Positions 9,194-19,156 of a stretch of DNA of 64,000 nt are shown here, piece after piece. Each line of letters opens with the position of its first letter. The first letter of the stretch is position 1. Source of the stretch: Pandoraea pneumonica (GTDB taxonomy: Bacteria; Pseudomonadota; Gammaproteobacteria; Burkholderiales; Burkholderiaceae). The notes beneath the pieces are model-generated. The model did not search any database, was not told where the DNA came from, and saw only the letters and a program-made list of their open reading frames with translations. The DNA lies in the NCBI RefSeq assembly GCF_902459645.1, contig NZ_CABPSK010000001.1, forward strand, positions 1,798,001-1,862,000. The letters are read 5' to 3'. The translations under genes and the position numbers were made by a program.

Positions 9194-9988
9194 ATGAAAC
9201 AGTACCTCGACTTCATGCGCCATGTGCTCGACCATGGCACCGAAAAGACTGACCGCACCGGTACGGGCACGCGCTCGGTCTTCGGCTATCAGATGCGCTT
9301 CGACCTGCAAGCCGGTTTCCCGCTCGTCACGACTAAAAAGGTGCACACCAAGTCCATCGTGCACGAACTGCTGTGGTTCCTTCAGGGCAGCACGAACGTG
9401 CGCTACCTTCAGGAAAACGGCGTGTCGATCTGGAATGAATGGGCCGACGCGGACGGCGAACTCGGCCCGGTCTACGGCGCGCAATGGCGCTCGTGGCCCA
9501 CGCCGGACGGTAGCCATATCGACCAGATTTCGCAGCTCGTCGACCAAATTCGCAAGAACCCGGACTCGCGCCGCCTGATCGTCTCGGCGTGGAACGTGAG
9601 CGAGATTCCGCGCATGGCCCTGCCGCCCTGCCACGCGTTCTTCCAGTTCTATGTGGCCGATGGCAAGCTCTCGTGCCAGTTGTATCAGCGCAGCGCCGAT
9701 ATCTTCCTCGGCGTGCCGTTCAACATTGCGAGCTACGCGTTGCTCACGCACATGATGGCGCAGCAAACCGGGCTGGAAGTAGGCGACTTCATCTGGACCG
9801 GCGGCGACTGCCATCTGTACAACAACCACCTCGAACAGGTGCAAACGCAACTCGCCCGCGAGCCGTTCCCGCTGCCGAAGCTCGAAATCTCGCGCAAGCC
9901 GGACTCCATCTTCGATTACCGCTACGAAGATTTCCACATCGTCGGGTACGAAGCGCATCCGCATATCAAGGCCCCCGTCGCCGTATGA
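9194..9988 (+). CDS. thyA: Thymidylate synthase
   Basis: A 264-residue protein, the same length as the E. coli enzyme. It converts dUMP and methylene-tetrahydrofolate to dTMP and dihydrofolate in the cytoplasm. The nucleophile is Cys146 in [11 protein letters not shown]; the folate and dUMP contacts are visible as DRTGTGT at the N-terminus, RRLIVSAWN, and the GDCHLYNNH segment. GGATGG precedes the ATG. The stop codon overlaps the start of folA (ATGA), so the enzyme that makes dihydrofolate is translationally coupled to the one that recycles it. Confidence 0.98.
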   Translation: MKQYLDFMRHVLDHGTEKTDRTGTGTRSVFGYQMRFDLQAGFPLVTTKKVHTKSIVHELLWFLQGSTNVRYLQENGVSIWNEWADADGELGPVYGAQWRSWPTPDGSHIDQISQLVDQIRKNPDSRRLIVSAWNVSEIPRMALPPCHAFFQFYVADGKLSCQLYQRSADIFLGVPFNIASYALLTHMMAQQTGLEVGDFIWTGGDCHLYNNHLEQVQTQLAREPFPLPKLEISRKPDSIFDYRYEDFHIVGYEAHPHIKAPVAV

Positions 9989-10473
9989 CCCTGTTGACTC
10001 TCGTGGTTGCCCTCGCCGAAAACGGCGTGATCGGGCGTGACAATCAATTGCCGTGGCGTCTGCCGGAAGACCTGGCGCACTTCAAACGCACCACGCTCGG
10101 CAAGCCGGTCGTGATGGGCCGTAAGACGTACGATTCCATCGGCCGTCCGCTGCCGGGACGCCGCAACATCGTTGTCTCGCGCAATGCCGATTTGAAGATC
10201 GAGGGATGTGAAGTCGCAGGTTCGCTGATCGACGCAATGCGGTTGTGTGTCGGCGTCGACGAGATTTGCCTGATTGGCGGTGCGCAGTTGTATGCCGAAG
10301 CGTTGCCGAGCGCAGACAAGGTCATCGTCACGGAAATCGCGAAGGCGTTCGAAGGCGATGCGCATTTCCCGGCATTGCCCGCCGGACAGTGGCGCGAGAC
10401 CGCACGCGAAACGCACCACTCGCCCGCACCGAACGACTTCAATTACGCGTTCGTGACTTACGAGCGGGTCTGA
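9985..10473 (+). CDS. folA: Dihydrofolate reductase
   Basis: A 162-residue NADPH-dependent enzyme that reduces dihydrofolate to tetrahydrofolate and is the target of trimethoprim. Motifs are the N-terminal [22 protein letters not shown] with the active-site acidic residue, [18 protein letters not shown] for NADPH, and [11 protein letters not shown]. The start at 9985 overlaps the thyA stop by four bases, which makes the shorter frame clear; an upstream in-frame extension would lie inside thyA. It converges on the diguanylate cyclase gene, with 27 bases between the two stops. Confidence 0.98.
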   Translation: MTLLTLVVALAENGVIGRDNQLPWRLPEDLAHFKRTTLGKPVVMGRKTYDSIGRPLPGRRNIVVSRNADLKIEGCEVAGSLIDAMRLCVGVDEICLIGGAQLYAEALPSADKVIVTEIAKAFEGDAHFPALPAGQWRETARETHHSPAPNDFNYAFVTYERV

Positions 10474-10500
10474 ATCCGCTTATTTCCTCTAAGCAAGCCA

Positions 10501-11946
10501 TCACGCGCTAAGGTTGCTACGCGGCGTGTCGATGGCTTCGCTCTGTCTCCCATCACTCCCAGCGCCACTAACCTCGGTCGCCGCCACATGAATGCGGTCG
10601 CGCCCCAGACGCTTGGCCGCGTAGAGCGCTTCATCGGCTAAGGCAATCAGCCGCTCCGCCGTGTCGCTGGCGTCTCCCGCTGTCGGCACGTGCGTCGCGC
10701 ACCCGACACTCACCGTCACGTAGCCCATCGGCCCCGGTCCCGGCCGTGCCAGCGCCCGCACGCTTTCCGTCACGCGTGTCGCGACGAACTGGGCGCCGTT
10801 CACATTGGTGTCCGGCAGCACAATCACGAACTCCTCGCCGCCATAGCGCGCCACCAGATCGGTCGGACGATGCGTCGCCCGCATCAGCGCTACGGCCACA
10901 CTCTCCAAACACTCGTCACCCACCGGGTGACCGTAGAGATCGTTGTATTTCTTGAAGTGATCGACGTCGATCATCAGCAGCGACAACGGCCGTGCCGTGC
11001 GGCGAGCCAGTTCGAAATCGTGGGGAAAGCGCTCGTTGAAATAACGCCGGTTGAAGATGCCGGTCAGCGCATCGCGATTGCTGTATTCGATCAGGCGCAA
11101 GTGGGCGCGCGTGAGCTCGCGATACAGCCGTGTCACCTCCCACACCAGCACGCACACCAGCAGCCCCGGTGCCGACATGCTGAACAGGCGCGCCAGATAC
11201 CAGCCGAGCGAGAACCGCACCGTGCTCATCAGGCTGAGCAGCGTATCGGTGACGCACGCCAGCACCGCCAACGCGACCCAGACGTCGAGCGCGGTGCGCA
11301 GGCGGCCCAGCGACAACACGCCCCCGAGCGCCACGAGATTGAGCAATAGCAAGACGAGCGCGGCACCGCTGTCGGAGAAGTCGCCGGGGGCTGTAGCCGG
11401 GGCCAGCGCGGGCGGCAGCGGCACGGCCAGCGCCGTCAGACACAGCAGTGCCGCGACGATGAGCGGCAGGCCGACGAACATCCACGTCGCCCGCCCTGGC
11501 GACGGCAATTGCGTAATCGACTGCGGCGTGAACAGACGCCGCGCGATCATGGCGACGAGTACCAAAATCGGGAACCCGGCATGCCAGAACACCCAAATCC
11601 AGCCAGCCGTACTCGGTCGCGCCCCGAACAAGCCCTCTGGCGAAAACAGCCCCGGATAGGTGAGCAGTTGCATGGCCACCGTCAGCGCGGCAAATGCATA
11701 GGCACCGGCGAGCAGTCCGTAGACCGGCAATCGGCTGACTTGAAATTGGCCCGCGAGAAGAAACGCGACGATGGTCGCGGTGGTGAATACGGTCAGGCCG
11801 CACATCGGCAGGAACGGGGCGACCGGCGGCAAGGGCGAAGTCGCCTGCGGGGCCGCCAGCACAAGTGCACAGAGTATGAGGAGCGCCAGGCAGCCAGCGA
11901 ACGCTAGTTGCGTACGCGACGCGCGCTCCATAAGGAAGCCGTCCAT
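10501..11946 (-). CDS. Membrane-bound diguanylate cyclase (MASE-type sensor plus GGDEF domain)
   Basis: A 481-residue protein. Residues 1 to about 285 contain some eight hydrophobic helices resembling a MASE-type membrane sensor; residues about 300-455 are a GGDEF domain that makes cyclic di-GMP from GTP. The catalytic signature is GGEEF, an active variant. An RxxD inhibitory site (RPTD) sits five residues before it, so product inhibition is expected. DALTGIFNRRYF and the DVDHFKKYND metal/GTP motif are intact. There are two possible starts (11946 and 11931), neither with a strong ribosome site. No EAL partner is nearby, and the sensed signal is unknown. Confidence 0.93.
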   Translation of the reverse strand: MDGFLMERASRTQLAFAGCLALLILCALVLAAPQATSPLPPVAPFLPMCGLTVFTTATIVAFLLAGQFQVSRLPVYGLLAGAYAFAALTVAMQLLTYPGLFSPEGLFGARPSTAGWIWVFWHAGFPILVLVAMIARRLFTPQSITQLPSPGRATWMFVGLPLIVAALLCLTALAVPLPPALAPATAPGDFSDSGAALVLLLLNLVALGGVLSLGRLRTALDVWVALAVLACVTDTLLSLMSTVRFSLGWYLARLFSMSAPGLLVCVLVWEVTRLYRELTRAHLRLIEYSNRDALTGIFNRRYFNERFPHDFELARRTARPLSLLMIDVDHFKKYNDLYGHPVGDECLESVAVALMRATHRPTDLVARYGGEEFVIVLPDTNVNGAQFVATRVTESVRALARPGPGPMGYVTVSVGCATHVPTAGDASDTAERLIALADEALYAAKRLGRDRIHVAATEVSGAGSDGRQSEAIDTPRSNLSA

Positions 11947-12276
11947 GAGTTTCCCTTCCGCCCTTGCATGCGTCGTTTGCGAATCGCGTGGGAACGACCG
12001 CTGCGACGCCGTGTTCGAGAGATCCCGTCTCGCCGGGCAAGACCGAATCTACGCAGCATGCACCAATTCCCGCTGGCTGCCAATTGGTCAAGCTTACGGG
12101 CGGTTAGGCGGTGTGGCGCGAGTCGGCGCGCAGGGGCGAAGCGCGACCACGCGCGCTGGCAACCGTCCGCGCAAAAAAACGGCACTGCCCGGTGATCGGG
12201 TCAGTGCCGCTTGTTGGCTGCCTAATGAATGCTTGATGGCTGCTTGAGGCCGCCGGGCAATCGCTAGGCGCTGGCA
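11947..12276. other. Intergenic region between diguanylate cyclase and livF
   Basis: Apart from the strong minus-strand terminator at 12173-12209 and the upstream region of the diguanylate cyclase gene, I see no gene here. Short frames on both strands have no ribosome site or domain. Confidence 0.5.
12173..12209 (-). terminator. Rho-independent terminator of the liv operon
   Basis: Read on the minus strand, CGGCACTG pairs perfectly with CAGTGCCG, with an inner CCCG/CGGG stem, followed by a run of seven T. It lies about 70 bases after the livF stop and ends the livKHMGF transcript. Confidence 0.9.
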
Positions 12277-12986
<710 letters not shown>

Positions 12987-12990
<4 letters not shown>

Positions 12991-13787
12991 ACCTTGTCCT
13001 CCCCGCTGGCCGCCAGCGCGGCGATGTCCTCATCGTCATCGCGGCCCAGATAGGCCTCGATCACCTGCGGGTTGTTTTTAATCTCGTCCGGGTTCCCTTC
13101 GGCGATGATGCGGCCGAAGTTCAGCACGGCGATGCGCTCGCACAGGCCCATCACGAAGCGCATGTCGTGCTCGATCATGAAGATCGTGTAACCGCGCGCC
13201 TTGATGTTCTCGATCTCGCTCATGAGATCGACCTTCTCGCCCGTGTTCATACCAGCCACCGGCTCGTCGAGCAGCAACAGCTTCGGCTCGGTCGCCAGCG
13301 CGCGCGCCAGTTCGAGCTTGCGCTGATCGCCGTACGAGAGGTTGTCGGCAATGTCGTACGCCTTGTGATCGAGCTTCACCCACGAGAGCAACTCGTGCGC
13401 ACGTTCACGCGAGCGCTTCTCCATGTCGCGAAAGCCCGGCAGAGAGAGCAGCAAACCGGCCGGCCCATACGTGAGATGGCGATGCATCCCCACCACCACG
13501 TTCTCGATCAGCGTCATCTCCTTGAAGATGCGGATGTTCTGGAACGTGCGGGCAATGCCGCGTTGCGTAATCTTGTGCGGCTTCTCGCCCACCAGACTCA
13601 CGCCATCGAACGTGATGCTGCCGCCCGTGGGGGCCAGCAGACCGGTGATCAGGTTGAACACCGTCGTCTTGCCGGCGCCGTTCGGGCCGATCAGCCCGAA
13701 GATGGTGCCCTGCGGCACCTCGATATTGACGTCCTGCAACACGTGCAGACCGCCGAATCGCTTGGAAATATTAGTCAGCTTGAGCAT
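12987..13787 (-). CDS. livG: Branched-chain amino acid ABC transporter ATPase
   Basis: A 266-residue ATPase of the LivG group. It has Walker A GPNGAGKTTVFN, the RTFQNIRIFKEMTLIENV Q-loop segment, signature LSYGDQRKLELARAL (LivG proteins use LSYG in place of LSGG), Walker B LLLLDEPVAGMN and the switch His in MIEHDMRFVM. It partners LivF. A short acidic tail (residues about 248-266) follows the usual LivG end. It is fourth in the operon, 18 bases after livM. Confidence 0.95.
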
Positions 13788-13805
13788 GTCGTGTCCCCTG
13801 TCCGG

Positions 13806-14681
13806 TTACGTGGAAGAGGCCGAACGCGTCTTGCCGGAACGGAACCACCGGCGAAAACGTGCGGGGTCCCAAATGCCCTTGGGCAGGAACAACACGATCA
13901 GCACCAGAATCAGGCCGTTGACCACCAGACGGAAATCGTTGAACGCGCGCAGCATCTCCGGCAACAGCGTCAGAATCGTGCTGCCGAGCACCGGGCCCAC
14001 CAGACCGTTGATACCGCCGAGAATGGCCATCGTCAAAATCTCGACGCCACGGTCGAAGCCGTACTCGTTCGGGCCGATGAAGAACGTCAGATGGGCATTG
14101 AGCGCCCCGGCCAGACCGGCCAGCACCGCGCCCAGCACGAACGCCAGCATCTTGTAGCCAGTGACGTTGATGCCCATGAGGCCCGCTGCCGTCTCATCTT
14201 CCTTGATGGCTTCGAACGCACGGCCGATCTTCGAGCGGCGCAGGCGCCACAGCACGACCAGCGTGATCACCACGGCCGCGGCCACGTGCCACCACTGCGT
14301 GAGTTGCGGAATGCCGTTCAGGCCCAGCGCACCACCGGTGAGGTCTTCGGTATTGAGGATCAGCACGCGCACCACTTCGCCGAAGCCAAGCGTGGCCATC
14401 GCCAGATACACGCCCGACAGACGCAGCGTCGGCTTGCCGATGATGAACGCGATCAACGCCGGTGCCGCCATGCCGCCAGCGAGCGACACCGCGAACGGCA
14501 TCTCGTAGTTCATCGTCAGCAGTGCCGCCGTGTAAGCGCCAATGCCCATGAATGCGGCGTTGGCCATCGCGAGCATGCCGCACGAGAGCGTGAGGTAAAT
14601 CGACAGCGCCAGCAGCGCATTGGTGCCCAACGTCAGCACCAAATTGCTGTACACCGCCCAGAAATTATTGAACCAGTCCAT
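13806..14681 (-). CDS. livM: Branched-chain amino acid ABC transporter permease
   Basis: A 291-residue inner-membrane protein with eight or more hydrophobic helices. LivM hallmarks are LSCGMLAMANAAFMGIGAY near the N-terminus and GRAFEAIKEDETAAGLMGINV, the loop that contacts the ATPases. It forms the channel with LivH. It starts 13 bases after livH and is followed closely by livG. Confidence 0.94.
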   Translation of the reverse strand: MDWFNNFWAVYSNLVLTLGTNALLALSIYLTLSCGMLAMANAAFMGIGAYTAALLTMNYEMPFAVSLAGGMAAPALIAFIIGKPTLRLSGVYLAMATLGFGEVVRVLILNTEDLTGGALGLNGIPQLTQWWHVAAAVVITLVVLWRLRRSKIGRAFEAIKEDETAAGLMGINVTGYKMLAFVLGAVLAGLAGALNAHLTFFIGPNEYGFDRGVEILTMAILGGINGLVGPVLGSTILTLLPEMLRAFNDFRLVVNGLILVLIVLFLPKGIWDPARFRRWFRSGKTRSASST

Positions 14682-14694
14682 TGCGCCCCCGTAA

Positions 14695-15576
14695 TTACGC
14701 TTTGCGTTCGAGCACTTTGCCGAACAACCCCTGCGGACGCACCAGCAGGATCAGGAACAACAAGCCGAACGCCACGGCGTCGCGCATGTTCGAGCCGATG
14801 TATGCCACCGACATCACTTCGGCGAAGCCGAGGAACAGGCCGCCGATCATGGCACCGCGAATGTCGCCCATGCCGCCCAGAATGATCACCGCGATGCCCT
14901 TATGCAGCATCGGCTGGCCCATCAACGGGAACACGGCGTTCGAGTACAAACCGATCAGCACGCCCGCCATCCCGCCCAACCCGGCAGCGGCAAACGACGT
15001 GGCCAGAAACAAGCCCTCGACGTTGATACCCAGCAGGTAAGCGGCCTTCGGCGACTCGGCGATCGCGCGCAATGCGCGGCCCAGTTGCGTCTTCTTGATG
15101 GTGGCGATGAGCAGCGCCATCAGGGCGAACGAGACGAAGATGATCACCAGTTCCAGCACGGTCATGTGCACGCCAGCCACTGTGAGGGTGTCTTGCGGGA
15201 CCAATTCGTACGGGAAGCGCAGGTTCTCTGCACCGAAAATGCCCTGAATACCGTTGTTGAGCAGAATGCCCACGCCGATGGTGGCGATCATCGGAATCAG
15301 GTGAGGCGCGCCGCGTTTGCGCAACGGTTTGAGCACGAGCACGTCGATGAGCAGCCCGAGCAAACCGCTGACGATCACCGCCGTGATGATGGCCGCCCAC
15401 AGCGGCAAATGCAGACGTGCGACAGCCTGAAGGGCGGCGTACGCGCCGACCATGAAGACCGCGCCGTGCGAGAGATTGATGACGCCGAGAATGCCGAACA
15501 CGAGTGTGAACCCGAGCGCGAACAAGGCGTACACGCACCCGAGGGAGAGCGCGTTGACGAGTTGCTGTTCCAGCAT
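14695..15576 (-). CDS. livH: Branched-chain amino acid ABC transporter permease
   Basis: A 293-residue permease with about eight hydrophobic helices. LivH features include NALSLGCVYALFALGFTLVFG at the N-terminus and GRALRAIAESPKAAYLLGIN, the ATPase-contact loop. I placed the start at the ATG at 15576 because MLEQQLVNALSLG matches the usual LivH beginning; the frame stays open to 15630, but the added residues look non-coding. It is separated from livK by 130 bases that hold a strong hairpin. Confidence 0.93.
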   Translation of the reverse strand: MLEQQLVNALSLGCVYALFALGFTLVFGILGVINLSHGAVFMVGAYAALQAVARLHLPLWAAIITAVIVSGLLGLLIDVLVLKPLRKRGAPHLIPMIATIGVGILLNNGIQGIFGAENLRFPYELVPQDTLTVAGVHMTVLELVIIFVSFALMALLIATIKKTQLGRALRAIAESPKAAYLLGINVEGLFLATSFAAAGLGGMAGVLIGLYSNAVFPLMGQPMLHKGIAVIILGGMGDIRGAMIGGLFLGFAEVMSVAYIGSNMRDAVAFGLLFLILLVRPQGLFGKVLERKA

Positions 15577-15645
15577 GGTGTGTATTCCAGCCTGAGGGAC
15601 GAAGACGCGTGCCGTGAGGGGGCGCGGCATGCGCCAGAAACGCCG

Positions 15646-15677
15646 ATGGGCGTAGCGCCTTTCGGCCCTACGCCCAT
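15646..15677 (-). terminator. Intercistronic stem-loop between livK and livH
   Basis: ATGGGCGTAG and CTACGCCCAT form a perfect 10-base-pair stem with a 12-base loop, 30 bases after the livK stop. No long T-run follows, so it probably causes partial termination or protects the 3' end of livK mRNA. Either would raise binding protein over membrane subunits. Confidence 0.6.
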
Positions 15678-15706
15678 GCGGACTTCTTCAAGTACTGCCG
15701 GGCTGC

Positions 15707-16858
15707 TTACTTCTCGATGACGTACTTGCCGCCCTTCGTCACGCTGACGATCGGCGCTTGCTTGGCGTCATAGCCGGCCGGCTTGCCGTTCTTGCCCATG
15801 GCCTGACGGAACGCGAAAGCGCCGGTCGCGCCGTCGTGCGTCACGCTCGGCAGCGCATCGCGCAGTGCCTTACGATCCGCTTCCAGATTGCCCGAAATCT
15901 TCACGTTCTTGAGCGCGCCAGCGGCGATGTACATCGCGTCGTACGCTTGTGCCGCGAACTGGTCCGGCGACACCGAGTACTTCGCCTTGTAAGCGGCGAT
16001 GAACTTGGTATTGGCCGACGTGTTGTTCTCGATCGACCACGGGCTACCCACCCACAGGCCGTCCGAGCTGCCCTTGGCCAGATCGAACACCTTGACCGAG
16101 TTCATACCGTTGCCGCCGATAAACGGCACGTTGATACCCAGTTGACGGGCTTGCACCATGATCGGTGCGCCTTCGGCGATCAACGCCGACAGCACAATGG
16201 CGTCCGGGTTGCTGGCCTTGATCTTCGTGAGCTGGGCCTTGAAGTCCACGTCGCCCTTGGCGAACGTCTCGGTCGTCGTGACCGGAATCTTCAGGTCTTC
16301 CAGCGCCTTCTTGAAGTTGTCGTAGCCGCTCTTGGTGAACACGTCGTCATTGCCGTAAAGCACTGCGACCTTCTTGATGCCCGCGTGCTTGGCCGCGACC
16401 TTGATGGTCTCCGGCAGCACGTCGGCTTCGGTCACCGAGTTACGGAAGACGTAGTCGCCGATCGACGTAATGCCGTCAGCCGTATTCGACGTGCCGAAGG
16501 CCACCGTCTTGCCCTGCTGCGCGATCGGGTCGGCAGCCTGTGCCGAATTCGACAGCGTGGGGCCGAACACCATCAGCACCTTGTCCTGGAAGATCAACTT
16601 CTTGAAAACGTTGATCGCTTCTTCCTTCTTGCCCTGCTCGTCTTCGACTTGCAGCACAAGCTTGTTGCCGTTCACGCCGCCAGCGGCATTGATCTCGTCA
16701 GCCGCGAGCTGGAAACCGTTCTTGATGGCTGCGCCATACTGCGCAGCGCCGCCCGACAGCGCCTCGGCCACGCCGATTTTCAGATCGGCTGCGTGGGCCG
16801 CAGCCACCATCCCCGTGGCGACGAGTGCGGCCAGCAACTTGGTCATGGTGCTTTTCAT
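15707..16858 (-). CDS. livK: Branched-chain amino acid ABC transporter substrate-binding protein
   Basis: A 383-residue periplasmic protein. Its signal peptide ends at AAAHA, before ADLKIGVAEALSG. The type 1 periplasmic-binding fold is clear from LAADEINAAGGVNGNKL, VFGPTLSNSAQAADPIAQQGKTVAFGTSNTA and VAVLYGNDDVFTKSGYDNFKKAL. It captures branched-chain or related amino acids and delivers them to LivHMGF. GGAGGAAG precedes the ATG. It is the first gene of the operon; an inverted repeat at 16945-16962 lies about 90 bases upstream of its start. I use livK because the order matches livKHMGF; the exact ligand is not shown by the sequence. Confidence 0.94.
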   Translation of the reverse strand: MKSTMTKLLAALVATGMVAAAHAADLKIGVAEALSGGAAQYGAAIKNGFQLAADEINAAGGVNGNKLVLQVEDEQGKKEEAINVFKKLIFQDKVLMVFGPTLSNSAQAADPIAQQGKTVAFGTSNTADGITSIGDYVFRNSVTEADVLPETIKVAAKHAGIKKVAVLYGNDDVFTKSGYDNFKKALEDLKIPVTTTETFAKGDVDFKAQLTKIKASNPDAIVLSALIAEGAPIMVQARQLGINVPFIGGNGMNSVKVFDLAKGSSDGLWVGSPWSIENNTSANTKFIAAYKAKYSVSPDQFAAQAYDAMYIAAGALKNVKISGNLEADRKALRDALPSVTHDGATGAFAFRQAMGKNGKPAGYDAKQAPIVSVTKGGKYVIEK

Positions 16859-16944
16859 GAGTGCTCTTCCTCCAATACCTAGTCTCTAGTTATGAGAAGG
16901 CGCGCCTTGTGAGCGCGCCCATTACCCTAACTACCGTATCCGTT

Positions 16945-16962
16945 CTTAAACCGTGGTTTAAG
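16945..16962. promoter_or_regulatory. Palindromic operator candidate upstream of livK
   Basis: CTTAAACC-GT-GGTTTAAG is an inverted repeat with perfect 8-base arms. It lies in the A+T-richer upstream region of livK. Its position suits a repressor or activator of the liv operon, but I do not recognise the cognate family. Confidence 0.5.
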
Positions 16963-17024
16963 AAAACCCCTAAGGATAACGCAAACTATCGCGAACGGGC
17001 ATGGCAATTGGGCTTTTGCCCCGC

Positions 17025-17060
17025 TCTGGCGCATAAATGCAACGCGTTTGTGGCGCCAGA
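17025..17060 (-). terminator. Stem-loop downstream of pmbA
   Basis: TCTGGCGC (17025-17032) and GCGCCAGA (17053-17060) are perfect arms enclosing a 20-base loop with its own AACGCGTT palindrome. It begins 17 bases after the pmbA stop and has no T-run. It may end or stabilise the pmbA mRNA before the livK promoter region. Confidence 0.4.
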
Positions 17061-17076
17061 TTGAGATTTCGCAGCA

Positions 17077-18435
17077 TCAATGACCAGCAATGGTCATTTG
17101 TTCAATCAGGATTGACCCGACCTCTTTCGTGCCGCGCACGAGCGTGTCGGCGCCGATGGCGACAATCTGACGGAACATGTCGTTCAGGTTGCCCGCCAGC
17201 GTGATTTCCTCGACCGGATACTGAATTTCGCCATTTTCGACCCAGAAACCCGACGCACCGCGCGAGTAATCGCCGGTCACGTAGTTCACGCCCTGCCCCA
17301 TCAGTTCCGTGACGAGGAGGCCCGTGCCGAGCTTGCGCAGCATGGCGCGGAAATCGTCGGTCGGCGCGGTGAGCTTGCTGTACATGCGCAGGTTGTGCGA
17401 GCCACCGGCGTTACCGGTCGTCTGCATGCCGAGCTTGCGGGCCGAGTACGTCGAGAGGAAGTAGCCCTGCACCACGCCGTCGGTCACCACATCGCGGGCG
17501 CGGGTCTTCACGCCTTCCTCGTCGTACGGGGCGCTGCCCATGGCACGCGGCACGTGTGGGTCTTCATGAATACCCACGTGATCGGCAAATACCGGCTTGC
17601 CGAGCGTATCCACAAGGAACGTGGCTTTGCGATACAGCGCACCGCCGCTCACGCCTTGTACGAAAGCGCCCAGCAGACCGGCGGCGAGCGGTGCCTCGAA
17701 CAGCACCGCGCACTTGCGCGTCGAGAGCTTGCGGGCGTGCAGGCGCGCCAAAGCGCGTTCGGCGGCATAGCGACCCACGGCTTCCGGCGAGGCCAGATCT
17801 TCGGCGGCACGCTTGGAGGTGTACCAATCGTCGCGTTGCATATGGCTGCCCGAGCCCGCGATGGGCGAGACCGACAGGTAATGGCGCGAATACGGGTAAC
17901 CGGACAGGAAGCCGCGCGTCGTGCCGAGCATGAATTGCGAATGCTGGGCGGAGACGCTCGCGCCTTCGGAGTTCTTGATGAGCGGGCTGACGTCCAGCGC
18001 GCTCTTCTCCGCGCGGCGGGCCAGTTCGACCGCGTCGTCGGCGGTGATACGCCACGGGTGGAACAGCGACAGATCCTGCGGGTTCGTCTCGAGCAGTTCC
18101 GTTTCGGCGAGACCGGCGCAGTCGTCCTCGGCGGTGAAGCGGGCAATGTTGAAAGCGGCGTCGACCGTGTCGTGCAGCGCCTTGCGGGAGAAATCCGACG
18201 TGCTGGCGTTGCCACGGCGCTGGCCGATGAACACCGAGACGCCGACGAGCTTGTCGCGGTTGCGCTCGATGGTCTCGACCTTGCCGCGCCGCACCGAGAC
18301 CGACAGGCCGTCGCCCTCGGAAATTTCGGCAGCCGCGTCGGTAGCGCCGAGCGAACGGGCGTATTGCAGTACGTCGCTGACGATTTCCTTGAGTTGGTCC
18401 TGGGTATGCGTGAAGTGCTGGGTCGCTTGGGACAT
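17077..18435 (-). CDS. pmbA: Metalloprotease PmbA (TldE), partner of TldD
   Basis: A 452-residue member of the PmbA/TldD peptidase family. In E. coli the TldD/PmbA pair degrades unfolded peptides and matures microcin B17. Family features: SVSVRRGKVETIERNRDK near the N-terminus, GFLSGYPYSRHYLSVSP, and the C-terminal TTGNAGGSHNLRM, GVNYVTGDYSRGASGFWVENGEI and AGNLNDMF blocks. As in other PmbA proteins I do not see the HExxxH zinc site that TldD carries. It is divergent from yjgA, the same pairing as in E. coli. TldD is not encoded in the window. Confidence 0.96.
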   Translation of the reverse strand: MSQATQHFTHTQDQLKEIVSDVLQYARSLGATDAAAEISEGDGLSVSVRRGKVETIERNRDKLVGVSVFIGQRRGNASTSDFSRKALHDTVDAAFNIARFTAEDDCAGLAETELLETNPQDLSLFHPWRITADDAVELARRAEKSALDVSPLIKNSEGASVSAQHSQFMLGTTRGFLSGYPYSRHYLSVSPIAGSGSHMQRDDWYTSKRAAEDLASPEAVGRYAAERALARLHARKLSTRKCAVLFEAPLAAGLLGAFVQGVSGGALYRKATFLVDTLGKPVFADHVGIHEDPHVPRAMGSAPYDEEGVKTRARDVVTDGVVQGYFLSTYSARKLGMQTTGNAGGSHNLRMYSKLTAPTDDFRAMLRKLGTGLLVTELMGQGVNYVTGDYSRGASGFWVENGEIQYPVEEITLAGNLNDMFRQIVAIGADTLVRGTKEVGSILIEQMTIAGH

Positions 18436-18514
18436 CGGCGCGATTGGGTCAGTGGCTAAATAGGAACCGCCATCTTAGCGCGACTTGCGCGCCGTCGTAT
18501 GCGGTGGCTGCAAC

Positions 18515-18543
18515 TATTTGGACGGCGTTCGCCGCGTTACAAT
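18515..18543 (+). promoter_or_regulatory. Promoter candidate for yjgA-mog, possibly leaderless
   Basis: TACAAT at 18538-18543 is a good -10 box; TATTTG 17 bases upstream is a modest -35. A start about seven bases downstream would fall at the yjgA ATG (18551). No ribosome site precedes that ATG. Confidence 0.45.
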
Positions 18544-18550
18544 AGCGCCC

Positions 18551-19156
18551 ATGACGCAAAATCCCCGCAACAACCACACCGCCGAACCCGAGTCTCTCTA
18601 CGATGGCCCGAGCAAATCCCAGCGCAAGCGCGAATCGCATGCGTTGCAGGATCTAGGCGCTGAACTGGTCAACCTGTCCAAGGACGCGCTGGCGCGCGTG
18701 CCGATGTCCGAAAAACTCGATCAAGCCGTGCGTGACTGCCGCAAGATCACCGCCCACGAGGGCCGCCGCCGCCAGATGCAGTACGTCGGGAAGGTCATGC
18801 GCTCGCTCGATGAGTCGGAAGTCGAGGCGATTCAACGCGCGCTCGACGTGATCAAGGGGGTCTCGAAGGCCGAAACCGCCAAGCTCCACGCCCTGGAGCG
18901 CTGGCGCGACCGCCTGATCGCCAAGGACGAGGCCCTGACGGAACTGCTCGCGCAGCACCCGGACGTCGACGGCCAGCACCTTCGCACCCTCATTCGTAAC
19001 GCGCGCCGCGAGCAAGCCGCTCAGAAGCCGCCAAAGGCATTCCGCGAGCTGTTTCAGGCGCTCAAGGATCTGCTGGGCACCGGCGCTAGCAACGAAAACT
19101 CGGACGACGCCGAAGACGACCTGCCGGAATTCCCAGTGCGTGAGGACGATCGATGA
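18551..19156 (+). CDS. yjgA: Ribosome-associated protein YjgA (DUF615)
   Basis: A 201-residue highly charged protein of the DUF615/YjgA family, which associates with large-subunit assembly intermediates. Family blocks: [36 protein letters not shown] and the C-terminal helical [25 protein letters not shown]. An acidic tail closes the protein. The ATG at 18551 was preferred over an upstream in-frame ATG at 18485 because the family begins here. It overlaps mog by four bases (ATGA) and is divergent from pmbA. Confidence 0.95.
   Translation: MTQNPRNNHTAEPESLYDGPSKSQRKRESHALQDLGAELVNLSKDALARVPMSEKLDQAVRDCRKITAHEGRRRQMQYVGKVMRSLDESEVEAIQRALDVIKGVSKAETAKLHALERWRDRLIAKDEALTELLAQHPDVDGQHLRTLIRNARREQAAQKPPKAFRELFQALKDLLGTGASNENSDDAEDDLPEFPVREDDR

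Noticed and set aside
17025-17060. Sigma-54 promoter upstream of livK
   Set aside because: The GG and GC elements are not at the required spacing; the apparent match is part of the TCTGGCGC inverted repeat.
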